From NCBI GenBank assembly GCA_016182965.1, contig JACPFM010000159.1:1-64000 (forward strand): a stretch of 64,000 nucleotides of DNA, read 5' to 3'. The position numbers and the translations under genes were made by a program. This stretch comes from Deltaproteobacteria bacterium. Lineage in GTDB: Bacteria > Myxococcota_A > Polyangia > Polyangiales > JADJMO01. The first letter of the stretch is position 1; each line of letters opens with the position of its first letter. Of this stretch, positions 49,186 to 57,749 are shown piece by piece. Below the pieces are notes generated by a model. That model made no database searches and was not told the origin of the DNA. It worked only from the letters and a program-made list of their open reading frames with translations.

Positions 49186-50123
49186 TCGCGGCGGGCGTCC
49201 TCGGGGCCATCGGCAAGACCCCGCTCGTGCGCCTGACGCACCTCGGCGCCGGCCTCGGGGTGCCGGTGCTCGTGAAGTGCGAGCACCTGAATCCCGGCGG
49301 ATCGATCAAGGACCGCATCGCGAAGTCGATCGTCGAGGACGCCGAGGCGCGCGGGGTGCTGCGCCCGGGCATGACGCTGATCGAGGCGACCGCCGGCAAC
49401 ACGGGCGTCGGCCTCGCGCTCGTCGCCGCGGTGCGCGGCTACCGCCTCGTGTGCGTGATGCCCGAGAAGATGTCGATCGACAAACGCGTCGCGCTCGAGC
49501 TGCTCGGCGCGAAGGTGGTGATCACCCCGAACGCGCCGCCCGACAGCCCCGACCACTTCCAGAACGTCGCCCGGCGCCTCGCCCGCGAGGAGGGCTGGTT
49601 CCTCACCGATCAGTTCTGCAACCCGGCGAACGTCCGCGCGCACGAAGAGACGACCGGGCCGGAGCTGCTCGAGCAGGTCGGCGGCCCGATCGGCGCGTTC
49701 GTCGCCGGCGCCGGCACCGGCGGCACGATCACCGGCGTCGGCCGGTTCCTCCGCCGCTCGTCGCCGCGCGCGCGCGTCGTGCTCGCCGATCCGGTCGGCT
49801 CCCGCCTCGCGTCGTGGGCGACCACCGGCGTGCTCGGCCCCGACGCTCCCTACAAGGTCGAGGGGATCGGCTCGAGCAAGCCGCCCGAGATCTTCGACCG
49901 GTCGGTCATCGACGAGGCGCTGAGCATCTCCGACGAGGAGTCGTTCGCGACGGCGCGACGCCTCATCCGGGAGGAGGGGCTGCTGGTCGGCGGCTCCTCC
50001 GGCACGAACGTCGCGGCCGCGCTGCGCGTGGCTGCGCGCGGCGGGCTCGACGGGCCGGTCGTGACGGTGCTGCCCGACGCGTGGGATCGGTATCGATCCC
50101 AGCCGTGGATGGCCGAGGGCTGA
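49182..50123 (+). CDS. Cysteine synthase/CBS-family PLP enzyme
   Basis: This 313-residue PLP enzyme is of the O-acetylserine sulfhydrylase group. NPGGSIKDRIA carries the PLP-binding Lys, EATAGNTGVGLALVAA is the substrate loop, AGAGTGGTITGVGRFL the phosphate loop and GGSSGTNVAAALRVA the cofactor-ring contact. It lacks the CBS regulatory domains. The coupled arsenate-reductase-like gene upstream suggests a role in supplying thiols. Whether it makes cysteine or cystathionine cannot be told. Confidence 0.9.
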   Translation: MIAAGVLGAIGKTPLVRLTHLGAGLGVPVLVKCEHLNPGGSIKDRIAKSIVEDAEARGVLRPGMTLIEATAGNTGVGLALVAAVRGYRLVCVMPEKMSIDKRVALELLGAKVVITPNAPPDSPDHFQNVARRLAREEGWFLTDQFCNPANVRAHEETTGPELLEQVGGPIGAFVAGAGTGGTITGVGRFLRRSSPRARVVLADPVGSRLASWATTGVLGPDAPYKVEGIGSSKPPEIFDRSVIDEALSISDEESFATARRLIREEGLLVGGSSGTNVAAALRVAARGGLDGPVVTVLPDAWDRYRSQPWMAEG

Positions 50124-50132
50124 CGAGGAGGT

Positions 50133-51086
50133 TCACGGGCGCTGGCAGCGGAAGCCGGTCGTCGCGGAGCCGCGGCACCAGGCCTTTCCGCCGGCGCAGA
50201 GCTCGTCGCCGCCGCACTCGCAGGTGATCCCGGCGCCGCGGCAGGTGGTCAGCGACGAGCAGTGCGCGCGGGCCGACGCGTCGAGGACGCACGTGCCGAC
50301 CGTGCCGCACGCGGCGCAGCTCGAGACGTCCGCGCATCGCATCGGCGACGTGCACGAGCCGTCGCACGCGGCGACCTCCCAGCTCTTGCTGCAGGCCTTG
50401 ACCGTGCAACCGGTGCAGGCGATGCGCGGCATCGGCGCGCAGCTGTCGCGCGGATCTCCGCCGAGCTTCGCGAGCCAGTCGGACAGCGTCTTGCCGGCGG
50501 GAGCAGTGCTCTCGATCGCGCGATCGCCGTCGCCGCCCAGGATCACGGGCGAGTACGTCTTCGACGCGGCGTCGTAGCGAAAGGCGACGTACGTCCGATC
50601 GCCGGCGTCGGCGCAGTTGCTCGTCTGCAGCAGGGCTCCCTCCTCGGCCCGCGTGACGAGCGCGTACATGGCCGACAGCTCCTTCGGGTCGACCTTGCCG
50701 ATGACCTCGCGGTTGGAGGCGTACTTCGCGGTGATCTCCTCCTCGCTCATCCCCGCGCGCAGCGGCGGGTACTTCGGGTCGGTGCCGCTCGTCGCGCGGT
50801 ACGAGTACCGGTAGACCGCTCCGTCGGCCGTGACGTAGGTGCCGCCGTAGGTGAACCCCCACGCGTAGTTGACGTACCCCGCCTCGAACAGGAGCTTCTG
50901 TCCGGTCGCGGGGGGAAGGACGGGCGTCGCGTCGACCGCCGAGCCGCCGGTGTCGGAGGTCGCCGCGTCGCCGTCGATCGACGACTCGGCGTCGATGGTC
51001 TTCCCGCCACAGCCCGTCACGACGCCGAACAGCGCCGACGTCGCCACCATCCGACCCCACCAGCCCCACGAGCGGACATCGAGCAT
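50133..51086 (-). CDS. Cys-rich lipoprotein of unknown function
   Basis: This is a 317-residue lipoprotein. The signal peptide ends VVTGC (lipobox), followed by GGK and an Asp/Ser/Thr-rich linker. A beta-rich middle part (about residues 60-210) is followed by a C-terminal region with at least eighteen Cys (CTGCTVKACSKSWEVAACDG, CRGAGITCECGGDELC). This tail looks like a set of small disulphide-linked modules as in other myxobacterial surface proteins, including the one at 3829. No enzyme motif is seen. Its 5' end faces the methyltransferase gene across 219 bases that hold a 12-base palindrome. Confidence 0.75.
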   Translation of the reverse strand: MLDVRSWGWWGRMVATSALFGVVTGCGGKTIDAESSIDGDAATSDTGGSAVDATPVLPPATGQKLLFEAGYVNYAWGFTYGGTYVTADGAVYRYSYRATSGTDPKYPPLRAGMSEEEITAKYASNREVIGKVDPKELSAMYALVTRAEEGALLQTSNCADAGDRTYVAFRYDAASKTYSPVILGGDGDRAIESTAPAGKTLSDWLAKLGGDPRDSCAPMPRIACTGCTVKACSKSWEVAACDGSCTSPMRCADVSSCAACGTVGTCVLDASARAHCSSLTTCRGAGITCECGGDELCAGGKAWCRGSATTGFRCQRP

Positions 51087-51231
51087 GGCGACCGCATCAG
51101 CATGGAGGGTGCCAACACGAACGGGGTGATTTCCGCGGGCGGCGGCCGCGACGCGACACACGGTGGCACATCGGTCCGACGCGGCGGCCGTGGCCACCCT
51201 CGGCCGTGCCGCCGCGGCCCCGCGGGCTTGC

Positions 51232-51243
51232 ACAGTCAACTGT
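51232..51243. promoter_or_regulatory. 12-base palindrome in divergent promoter region
   Basis: ACAGTCAACTGT (ACAGT-CA-ACTGT) lies in an AT-richer island between the divergent lipoprotein (start 51086) and methyltransferase (start 51306) genes, close to TTGCTTGAATCC. It is a plausible regulator site; the owner is unknown. The remaining gap sequence shows no gene. Confidence 0.35.
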
Positions 51244-51305
51244 TTGCTTGAATCCTTGTACGCGGCCGTGGCCGCCGGATCGGTCCATGGCCCGCGAGGG
51301 CGCCC

Positions 51306-51932
51306 ATGAACGATCACGAGCGAGCGACGCACTGGGACGACATCTACCGACAGAAGCAGGACGACGTGTCCTGGTTCGAGGCCGAGCCGATCCGCTCGCT
51401 CGCGCTCGTCGACCGCTGCGATCTCTCGCGCGACGCCGCGGTGATCGACGTCGGCGGGGGCCGCTCCCGCTTCGTCGAGGGTGTGCTCGATCGCGGCTTC
51501 CACGACGTGACCGTGCTCGATCTGTCGGCGGTCGCGCTCGAGGACACCCGCGCGCGGCTCGGCGACCGGGCGGCGCACGTGCGCTTCCGCGTCGGCGACG
51601 TCACCCGCTTCGAGCCGACCGAGCGGTACGCGCTGTGGCACGACCGCGCCGTCTTCCACTTCCTCGCCTCTGCCGGCGAACGCGAGGCCTACGCGCGCGT
51701 CCTCGAGCAGGCGGTGCCCCCCGGCGGCCATGTCATCCTCGCGACGTTCGCGCCCGATGGCCCGGAGCGCTGCAGCGGCCTGCCCGCGCTTCGCTACGAC
51801 GGCGAGGCCCTCGCCCGTGCGCTCGGTCCGGTCGTGCACCTGGTCGAGGAGATCCGCCACGAGCACCGCACACCCGCAGGGAAGGTCCAGCCGTTCACGT
51901 TCGCGCGCTTCGTCCGGCGCGCCGTGGGCTGA
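51306..51932 (+). CDS. Class I SAM-dependent methyltransferase
   Basis: This 208-residue cytosolic protein has the SAM-binding motif AVIDVGGGRSRFVEGVLDRG, with an acidic residue at VTVLDLSAVAL and further motifs RVGDVTRFEP and FHFLASAGERE. ATHWDDIYRQKQDDVSWFE at the N-terminus is typical of a methyltransferase branch related to thiopurine/selenium-detoxifying enzymes. The substrate is not known. A FrnE-type gene follows on the same strand 100 bases downstream. Confidence 0.85.
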   Translation: MNDHERATHWDDIYRQKQDDVSWFEAEPIRSLALVDRCDLSRDAAVIDVGGGRSRFVEGVLDRGFHDVTVLDLSAVALEDTRARLGDRAAHVRFRVGDVTRFEPTERYALWHDRAVFHFLASAGEREAYARVLEQAVPPGGHVILATFAPDGPERCSGLPALRYDGEALARALGPVVHLVEEIRHEHRTPAGKVQPFTFARFVRRAVG

Positions 51933-52032
51933 GGCCTCCCCTCGAACGGACGGGCCGAGGAGGCGCTCCGACGGCGCGCCTCGCCCGGAGAGGCTTGTGG
52001 CCGGAGTCGGCCCGGGTGCATCTACCAGGGGC

Positions 52033-52725
52033 ATGAGAATCGACGTCTGGTCCGACGTGGTCTGCCCCTGGTGCTGGCTGGGCAAGGCGCGCCTCGAGAA
52101 GGCGCTCGCCTCGTTCCCGCAGCGCGAGCACGTCGAGGTCGTCTTCCGCAGCTTCGAGCTCGATCCGCGCGCGCCGAAGGACCTCGACATCTCCAGCAAC
52201 GAGCTGCTCGCGAAGAAGTACTCGCTCGGCAGCGCGCAGATCGACGCGCTCCACGAGCGCCTCCGCGGCACGGGGCTGGCCGACGGCATCGACTTCCGCT
52301 TCGACCGCGCGCGCACCTCGAACACGCTCGAAGCGCACCAGGTCATCCACCTCGCACGCGAGCGGGGGCGGCAGCTCGCGATGGTCGATCGGCTGTTCCG
52401 CGCCCAGTTCCACGAGGGCGTGCGCGTCGGCGACCGCGAGCAGCTCGTGCGCCTCGCGACCGACAGCGGCCTCGACGCCGCGGAGGTCCGGTCCGCCCTC
52501 GACGACCAGCGCTTCGCCGCCGCGGTGCGCGACGATCAGGCGCAGGCGCGCGCGCTCGGCGTCTCCGGGGTTCCGTTCTTCCTCGTCGACGGCGCGGTCG
52601 CCGTGTCCGGCGCGCAGGCGGTCGACGTGTTCCGGAAGCTGCTCGAGAAGGGCTGGGAGCGGCGGCCGCTCACCGGCGCCGACGCGGCAGCCGGCGCCTG
52701 CGACGACGACGGCTGCCCTGTCTGA
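52033..52725 (+). CDS. FrnE-like DsbA-family oxidoreductase
   Basis: This 230-residue cytosolic thioredoxin-fold protein has the active site CPWCWLGK (residues 11-18), the helical insertion between (FRSFELDPRAP, FRFDRARTSNTLEAHQVIH) and the cis-Pro loop GVSGVPFFLVDG. It matches the FrnE/DsbA group linked to polyketide maturation and oxidative stress. An extra C-terminal tail ending GACDDDGCPV has two further Cys that could form a second redox pair. No signal peptide is present. Confidence 0.9.
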   Translation: MRIDVWSDVVCPWCWLGKARLEKALASFPQREHVEVVFRSFELDPRAPKDLDISSNELLAKKYSLGSAQIDALHERLRGTGLADGIDFRFDRARTSNTLEAHQVIHLARERGRQLAMVDRLFRAQFHEGVRVGDREQLVRLATDSGLDAAEVRSALDDQRFAAAVRDDQAQARALGVSGVPFFLVDGAVAVSGAQAVDVFRKLLEKGWERRPLTGADAAAGACDDDGCPV

Positions 52726-52735
52726 TCGCGCGCGA

Positions 52736-53275
52736 TCAGTGCTTGATCGGCTGCCAGCCGGGGTGCTCGAAGGTATCGGCGTACGAGCCGAGCGCCTTGA
52801 TGATCTTCACCGCGCCGCCCATGCGGTTGCCGTCCTTCTTCATCATCGAGGTCCCGGCGAAGATCTCGCTCAGCACGACGTGGATCTGCGCGTCGACCGC
52901 CGGGGGCAGCTTGCACTTCGACATGATGGTCTGCACGTGGGCGTCGATCTTCTCCCCGAGCGCCTCGTAGTCCTCGGGCGTGTACTTGCCTTCGTGGATC
53001 GGGTCGAGCGCGGCCTGCACATCGTTGCGGATGGCGGTCATCCCCGCCCGCAGCGAGTCGTCGGTGTGCCACTTCTTGCCGTCGTCGAGCTTCAGCGTCG
53101 CCGGCGCGCCGCCGTGGTCGTGCCCGTGCTCGTGGGCTCTAACGGCCGGCGGTTCGCCCGCTTTCGCTGCGGGGGCCGCGCTCTCGCCGTGATCATGACC
53201 CTTGGCCTCGTGACAGCCCGCGAGCGCGAGCGCCACCACCGGAACGACGAACCAGACAGACTTCGACTTCGACAT
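52736..53275 (-). CDS. Histidine-rich lipoprotein (DnrO-like)
   Basis: This is a 179-residue lipoprotein. The signal peptide ends LALAGC (Cys21). A metal-binding-type linker follows (HEAKGHDHGE, AHEHGHDHGG; over ten His within 40 residues) and then a helical domain (DDGKKWHTDDSLRAGMTAIR, YEALGEKIDAHVQTIMSKC, GGAVKIIKALGSYADTF). The domain resembles proteins annotated DnrO-like, of unknown function. The His tract suggests binding of Zn, Cu or Ni at the envelope. It is the third gene in a row after a response regulator and histidine kinase (63-base gap), and may be the target or accessory sensor of that system. Confidence 0.75.
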   Translation of the reverse strand: MSKSKSVWFVVPVVALALAGCHEAKGHDHGESAAPAAKAGEPPAVRAHEHGHDHGGAPATLKLDDGKKWHTDDSLRAGMTAIRNDVQAALDPIHEGKYTPEDYEALGEKIDAHVQTIMSKCKLPPAVDAQIHVVLSEIFAGTSMMKKDGNRMGGAVKIIKALGSYADTFEHPGWQPIKH

Positions 53276-53338
53276 GCTCGACCTTTCGAAACCCGGCGCA
53301 CCACCGCGTCCGGTGCACCCCTTCCTAAGGCGGCTCTC

Positions 53339-54694
53339 TTAACGGCGGCTTAACGCGCGCGCCAGGCCGATTCGAACGGAGATCCCGCGCCCGCGCAGCC
53401 CTTCACCGAGCGACAGCTCCGCGTCGTGGAGCTCGGCGATGCGCGCGACGATCGAGAGGCCGAGGCCGCTACCCTCGGCGCCGGTCCCGCGCCCGCGGTG
53501 GAAGCGTTCGAGCATGCGCGGCCGCTCCTCTGCCGGAACGCCCGGGCCGTCGTCGCTCACCTTGAGGAGCACGCGCTCGCCCTCGGTGCGGATCGACACG
53601 TCGACGCTGCCGCCGCGCGGCGTGTAGCGGATCGCGTTGTCCACGAGGTTGCGGATCATCACGCCGAGGAGATCGGCGTCGCCCCGGGCGAGCGCGTCCG
53701 GATCGGTGTCCTCCGACAGCCCGATGCCGACCGTCTTGCTCGCCGCGAAGGGCGCGGCCTCGGCCAGGTGGCGCGCCGCCAGCTCGGTCAGGCGCACCGG
53801 CGCGTCGGGCGGCGGCGTGGCGCGCGCGTCGAGCCGCGCCAGGAGGAGAAGCTGCGTCACCAGCCGCGTGGCGCGCTCGGTGCCCTCGGTGACGCGCGTC
53901 AGAGCCCTCTGCCGCTCGTCGTCGTCGCGCGAGGCGAGGGCGACCTCCGCGTTCGTCTGGATGGCCGCGAGCGGCGTCCGCAGCTCGTGCGCGGCGTCGG
54001 CGGTGAAGCGGCGGCCGCTCTCGATCGACGCGGCGACGCGGCGGAACAACGCGGCGAGCGCGACGACCAGCGGCTGCGCCTCCGCGGGCGCATGCGCCTC
54101 GTCGAGCGGCACGAGGTTGTCGGGCTCGCGCCGGCGCACCTCGTCGGCCAGCGACTGGAGCGGCGCGAGCCCCCACCGGACCGACAGCCAGATCAGCGCG
54201 GCGAGCACCGGCAGCGCGAAGACGACCGGATGCAGCAGGTGGCGCGCGACGCTGGCCGCCAGCTCGTTGCGGAAGCTCGCGTGCTCGGCCACCTGCACGC
54301 GCACGCCGTCGTGCGGCGAGCGCAGCCCGTAGACCCGGAACGGCGCGCCGTCTCGCTCGATGATCGAGAACCCCTCGGCGCGCTCCGACAACGGGCCGAT
54401 GGGCGCGTTCGCCGAGCGGAAGAGCAGGCGGCCGTCGTCGCTCCAGCCTTGATAGACGAGGCTGTGGCCCTCGTGCTCGGCGCCCCAGTGCGCGGGAGGG
54501 CGCACCGGCGCGTCGCTCCTTCCGCCGACGTGGATCAGGAGGTGCGCGGCCTGCACCAGGTGCTCGTCGAGCATGGTGCCGATGCGGTCGCGCGCGTCGA
54601 CGTAGGAGAAGATCGCGGTGGTCACCCACGCGGTCAGCACCACCGCCGACAGCGACAGCAGCAGACGCGTTCGGAGCGACCTCGGATGACTCAC
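53339..54694 (-). CDS. Sensor histidine kinase, QseC/PmrB type
   Basis: This 451-residue inner-membrane kinase has two membrane segments (about residues 10-32 and 160-180) enclosing a periplasmic sensor of about 125 residues. A HAMP region follows, then the H-box FTADAAHELRTPLAAI, N-box MIRNLVDNAIRYTP, G1 VSDDGPGVPAEER and G2 GSGLGLSIV. The arrangement is that of QseC/PmrB/TctE kinases. The ATG at 54694 overlaps the stop of the response-regulator gene (ATGA). The signal is unknown; the His-rich lipoprotein downstream hints at metal or acid stress. Confidence 0.9.
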   Translation of the reverse strand: MSHPRSLRTRLLLSLSAVVLTAWVTTAIFSYVDARDRIGTMLDEHLVQAAHLLIHVGGRSDAPVRPPAHWGAEHEGHSLVYQGWSDDGRLLFRSANAPIGPLSERAEGFSIIERDGAPFRVYGLRSPHDGVRVQVAEHASFRNELAASVARHLLHPVVFALPVLAALIWLSVRWGLAPLQSLADEVRRREPDNLVPLDEAHAPAEAQPLVVALAALFRRVAASIESGRRFTADAAHELRTPLAAIQTNAEVALASRDDDERQRALTRVTEGTERATRLVTQLLLLARLDARATPPPDAPVRLTELAARHLAEAAPFAASKTVGIGLSEDTDPDALARGDADLLGVMIRNLVDNAIRYTPRGGSVDVSIRTEGERVLLKVSDDGPGVPAEERPRMLERFHRGRGTGAEGSGLGLSIVARIAELHDAELSLGEGLRGRGISVRIGLARALSRR

Positions 54695-55356
54695 CTTGCG
54701 TCCTTGGGAATGAGATAGCCGACGCCGCGCACCGTCTGGATCAGCCCGGGATAGAGCTTCTTGCGCAGGTGGTGGACGTAGACCTCGACCGCGTTGCTCT
54801 CGATCTCCTCGCCCCAGCCGTAGAGCTTCTCCTCGAGCTGCGATCGTGAGAGGACGCGACCCGCGTTCAAGAGCAGCTCGTGGAGCGTCGCGAGCTCGCG
54901 CGACGACAGCTCGACCGGCCGGCCGTCGAAGGTGACCGTGCGCAGCGCCGGATCGAGCACCACCCGGCCGTGGCGCAGCTGCGGCTCCCCCGTTCCCTTG
55001 GAGCGTCGGACGAGCGCGCGGAGGCGAGCCTGCAGCTCGGCGAGCGCGAAGGGCTTGGCGAGGTAGTCGTCGGCGCCGGCGTCGAGCCCCGCCACGCGAT
55101 CGTCGACCGAGTCGACGGCGGTGAGGATCAACACCGGCACGCGGTTCCCCTCGCGACGCGCCTTCCGAAGCACGGTGAGGCCGTCGACCTTCGGCAGGCC
55201 GAGATCGAGCACGACCGCGTCGAACGGCTCGACCGCGAGGGCCTGCCGCGCCTCTTCGCCGTCGTGCGCCCAGGCGACGGCGAAGCCGGCCTGCGCGAGG
55301 CCCGTGCGGATGCCGTCGCCCAGCAGCTCGTCATCCTCGACCAAGAGGACGCGCAT
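54691..55356 (-). CDS. OmpR-family response regulator, QseB/PmrA type
   Basis: This is a 221-residue DNA-binding regulator. The receiver domain has RVLLVEDDELLG, AVVLDLGLPKVDG (phosphorylated Asp) and DDYLAKPF; the winged-helix output has LSSRELATLHELLLN, VLSRSQLEEKLYG and VEVYVHHLRKKL. ATG 55356 is chosen at the conserved MRVLLVEDD; an upstream start would add a non-conserved stretch. It heads an operon with its kinase and the His-rich lipoprotein. Confidence 0.9.
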   Translation of the reverse strand: MRVLLVEDDELLGDGIRTGLAQAGFAVAWAHDGEEARQALAVEPFDAVVLDLGLPKVDGLTVLRKARREGNRVPVLILTAVDSVDDRVAGLDAGADDYLAKPFALAELQARLRALVRRSKGTGEPQLRHGRVVLDPALRTVTFDGRPVELSSRELATLHELLLNAGRVLSRSQLEEKLYGWGEEIESNAVEVYVHHLRKKLYPGLIQTVRGVGYLIPKDAR

Positions 55357-55484
55357 GACGCCCAGTGTCGGTCGCACGCGCGCGGTGACAAGGGGCACCG
55401 GTCAGCTGGCGGCCGCCGGCCGCACGTCGGGACCCGGCTCGCGTGACCGCGGCAGGCTGTGAGCCCGTCGCTTGGGCAGACGGA

Positions 55485-55706
55485 TCAGCCCTTGTCTTTG
55501 ACGAGCTCCTCGAGCTCGACGAGCACGGCTCGCGCCGCGGTGAGCCGCGCGAACGCAGCCTCGAGCGCGGGAGCGATGATCTCCTTGTCCGCGCGATCGC
55601 GATCGCGCAGGTCGCCGATCGTCTTGTCGAGCGCGCTCTCCGCGGCTGCGAGCTCGCCCTTCGCGTGTTGGACCTTCGCAAGCAGCGTCGACTGATCGAG
55701 GCTCAT
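55485..55706 (-). CDS. Small coiled-coil protein, 73 residues
   Basis: This 73-residue protein is almost entirely helical and charged, with a heptad-like hydrophobic pattern (LLAKVQHAKGELAAAESALDK, shown in part). There is no signal peptide or Cys. It stands alone between the two-component operon and the YciI-like gene. Composition is credible for a real gene; the function is unknown. Confidence 0.6.
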   Translation of the reverse strand: MSLDQSTLLAKVQHAKGELAAAESALDKTIGDLRDRDRADKEIIAPALEAAFARLTAARAVLVELEELVKDKG

Positions 55707-55796
55707 CGGCCGAGAACTCTATCAGGTTTCGCTCGGACCCGTCGGCTTCCTCACGGGTCGCAGGCCATCGCCTCGCAGGGAAATCAGGCTCGGTCC

Positions 55797-56231
55797 TCAC
55801 GACCGGTGCTGGCGTTCGACCTCGGCGCGCAGACGTTCCTCCTGGGCGCGCAGCTCCGGCGTGAGCTCGGCGCCGAAGTCGTCCGGCTCGAAGATCGGAC
55901 GGAGCTCGAGCTCCGACTCCTCGCCCGGCATGGGGTCGGGGCAGCGACGCGCCCACTCGACGGCCTCCTCCATCGACTTCACCTGCCAGATCCAGCAGCC
56001 CGCGACGAGCTCCCTGGTCTCGGCGAACGGACCGTCGACGACGCTCTTCGCTCCGCCCGAGAACCGCACGCGCTTGCCCTTGCTGCTCGGGTGCAGGCCC
56101 TCTCCCGCCTGCATGACGCCGGCCTTCACGAGCTCCTCGTTGAACCTCCCCATGTCGGCGAGCAGCTTCTCGCTGGGCATCACGCCGGCCTCGGAGTTCT
56201 TCGTCGCCTTGACCATCACCATGACTCGCAT
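55797..56231 (-). CDS. YciI/DGPF-domain protein
   Basis: This 144-residue cytosolic protein has the dimeric alpha-beta barrel pattern of the YCII/DGPF family: MRVMVMVKATKNSEAG, FNEELVKAGVMQAGEGLHPSSKG, VVDGPFAETRELVAGCWIWQV with the DGPF motif, then AVEWARRCPDPMPGEESELELRP (segments shown in part). Such proteins are often encoded beside ECF sigma factors. The gap 56232-56462 ahead of the dehydrogenase gene holds no gene; GCCTCCAGCA occurs there twice close together. Confidence 0.9.
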   Translation of the reverse strand: MRVMVMVKATKNSEAGVMPSEKLLADMGRFNEELVKAGVMQAGEGLHPSSKGKRVRFSGGAKSVVDGPFAETRELVAGCWIWQVKSMEEAVEWARRCPDPMPGEESELELRPIFEPDDFGAELTPELRAQEERLRAEVERQHRS

Positions 56232-56462
56232 CGTCGTGCTCCCTTGCTGTCTGGATCGCTGCGGTCACCGATGACCGCCGGCGCCTCCGGTTTCGAAGCT
56301 AGGACCTTCGCTCAGCCGCGACCAACGCTCGTGTCGGCTTCGACATCGTCGGTGGCTCGCAGCGCCCACTCCGTGTAGAGGACACACACGAGGCGTTCAC
56401 GCCGCTCGACGCAATCATCGCCGTGCCTCCAGCAGAGCCTCCAGCAACAAAGGAGCAACGAC

Positions 56463-57512
56463 ATGCAACAGATTCAGGCGTGGGGCGTACCGGCTGCGAG
56501 CAAGCCGCTCGGCCCGATGACCATCGAGCGCCGTGAGCCGAAGCCGCGCGACGTGGAGATCGAGATCCTCTATTGCGGCGTCTGTCACTCGGACATCCAC
56601 CAGGCGCGCGCCGAGTGGGGCGGCGGGATCTTCCCGATGGTCCCCGGACACGAGATCGTCGGTCGCGTCGCGCGCGTCGGCGCGGAGGTCTCCAGGTTCA
56701 GGGCCGGCGACCTCGTCGGCGTCGGCTGTCTCGTCGACTCGTGCCGCGTCTGCGCGCCCTGCAAGGACGGGCTCGAGCAGTTCTGCCTGACCGGCTGGTC
56801 GGGGACCTACAACAGCACGGAGATGGACCGGAGGACGCCGACGTACGGCGGGTACTCGACCCGGATCGTCGTCGACGAAGCCTTCACGCTGCGCATCCCC
56901 GAGGGCCTCGATCCGGCCGGCGCGGCGCCGCTGCTGTGCGCGGGCATCACGACCTACTCCCCGCTGCGGCAGTTCGACTGCAAGAAGGGCGGCCGCGTCG
57001 GCGTCGTCGGGCTCGGCGGCCTCGGACACATGGCGGTGAAGCTCGCCGCGTCGATGGGCGCGGAGGTCACCGTGCTCAGCTCCTCCGAGGCGAAGGAGGC
57101 CGACGCGCGCAGGCTCGGCGCGCACGACTTCGCCGTGACCAAGGGCGGCGCCGCGTTCGAGCGGCTCGCCGGCAAGCTCGACCTGATCATCGACACCGTG
57201 TCGGCTCCGCACGACTACGACGCCTACCTCGGCCTCCTGCGGCCGCGCGGCACGATGGCGCTGGTCGGCGCCCCACCGACCACGATCCAGCTCAGCCCGT
57301 TCTCGCTGATCATGGGCGGCAAGCGGGTCGCCGGCTCGCTCATCGGCGGGCTCCCCGAGACGCAGGAGATGCTCGACCACTGCGCGAAGCACGGCATCGT
57401 CTCCGACATCGAGCTCATCCCCATCCAGAAGATCAACGAGGCCTACGAGCGCGTGCTGAAGAGCGACGTCCGGTATCGCTTCGTGATCGACATCGCCAGC
57501 TTGCGGAGCTGA
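56463..57512 (+). CDS. Zinc-dependent NAD(P) alcohol dehydrogenase (YahK/CAD type)
   Basis: This 349-residue cytosolic enzyme oxidises alcohols or reduces aldehydes. Catalytic zinc ligands are in CGVCHSDIHQARAEWGG and VPGHEIVGRV; structural zinc Cys are in CLVDSCRVCAPCKDGLEQFC; the nucleotide loop is VVGLGGLGHMAVKLAA. This pattern fits the cinnamyl-alcohol-dehydrogenase/YahK branch. AAAGGAG sits 8 bases before the ATG. It precedes the arsenic genes on the same strand but after a 237-base gap, so it is probably separate. Confidence 0.95.
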   Translation: MQQIQAWGVPAASKPLGPMTIERREPKPRDVEIEILYCGVCHSDIHQARAEWGGGIFPMVPGHEIVGRVARVGAEVSRFRAGDLVGVGCLVDSCRVCAPCKDGLEQFCLTGWSGTYNSTEMDRRTPTYGGYSTRIVVDEAFTLRIPEGLDPAGAAPLLCAGITTYSPLRQFDCKKGGRVGVVGLGGLGHMAVKLAASMGAEVTVLSSSEAKEADARRLGAHDFAVTKGGAAFERLAGKLDLIIDTVSAPHDYDAYLGLLRPRGTMALVGAPPTTIQLSPFSLIMGGKRVAGSLIGGLPETQEMLDHCAKHGIVSDIELIPIQKINEAYERVLKSDVRYRFVIDIASLRS

Positions 57513-57583
57513 GCCGCACGGCCAGGGCGACGACGGCCTGCGCGCGCCACGTCGTCGCCCTTGTGCGGTCCCCGCGCGGTGAT

Positions 57584-57599
57584 ATCGTCGATCGACGAT
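57584..57599. promoter_or_regulatory. Perfect 16-base palindrome upstream of arsD
   Basis: ATCGTCGATCGACGAT is its own reverse complement and is extended on the left by AT. It lies 150 bases before the arsD start in the only sizeable gap ahead of the arsenic genes (57513-57749, otherwise without a clear gene), so it is a candidate operator, for instance for an ArsR repressor encoded elsewhere. Confidence 0.5.
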
Positions 57600-57749
57600 G
57601 GAAGGGTCCCTGCGGCTTGCCGCCCGGCTGCAGCGGACGGATCTGCATCGGGCCCCACCCGTTGCGGACGCTGTAGGTCTCCATCCGCGGGGCGCGAGCG
57701 TGCAGGCCGCTCTGCTCGCCATCGTTCGTCACCGATTCACGAGGTTCCC

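Noticed and set aside
57598..57749. Small frames in the gap before arsD, including one starting at the palindrome (MEGSLRLAARLQRT) and a minus-strand METYSVRNGWGPM
   Set aside because: Neither has a ribosome site nor a recognisable family; an arsR remnant was considered but no ArsR motif could be seen.
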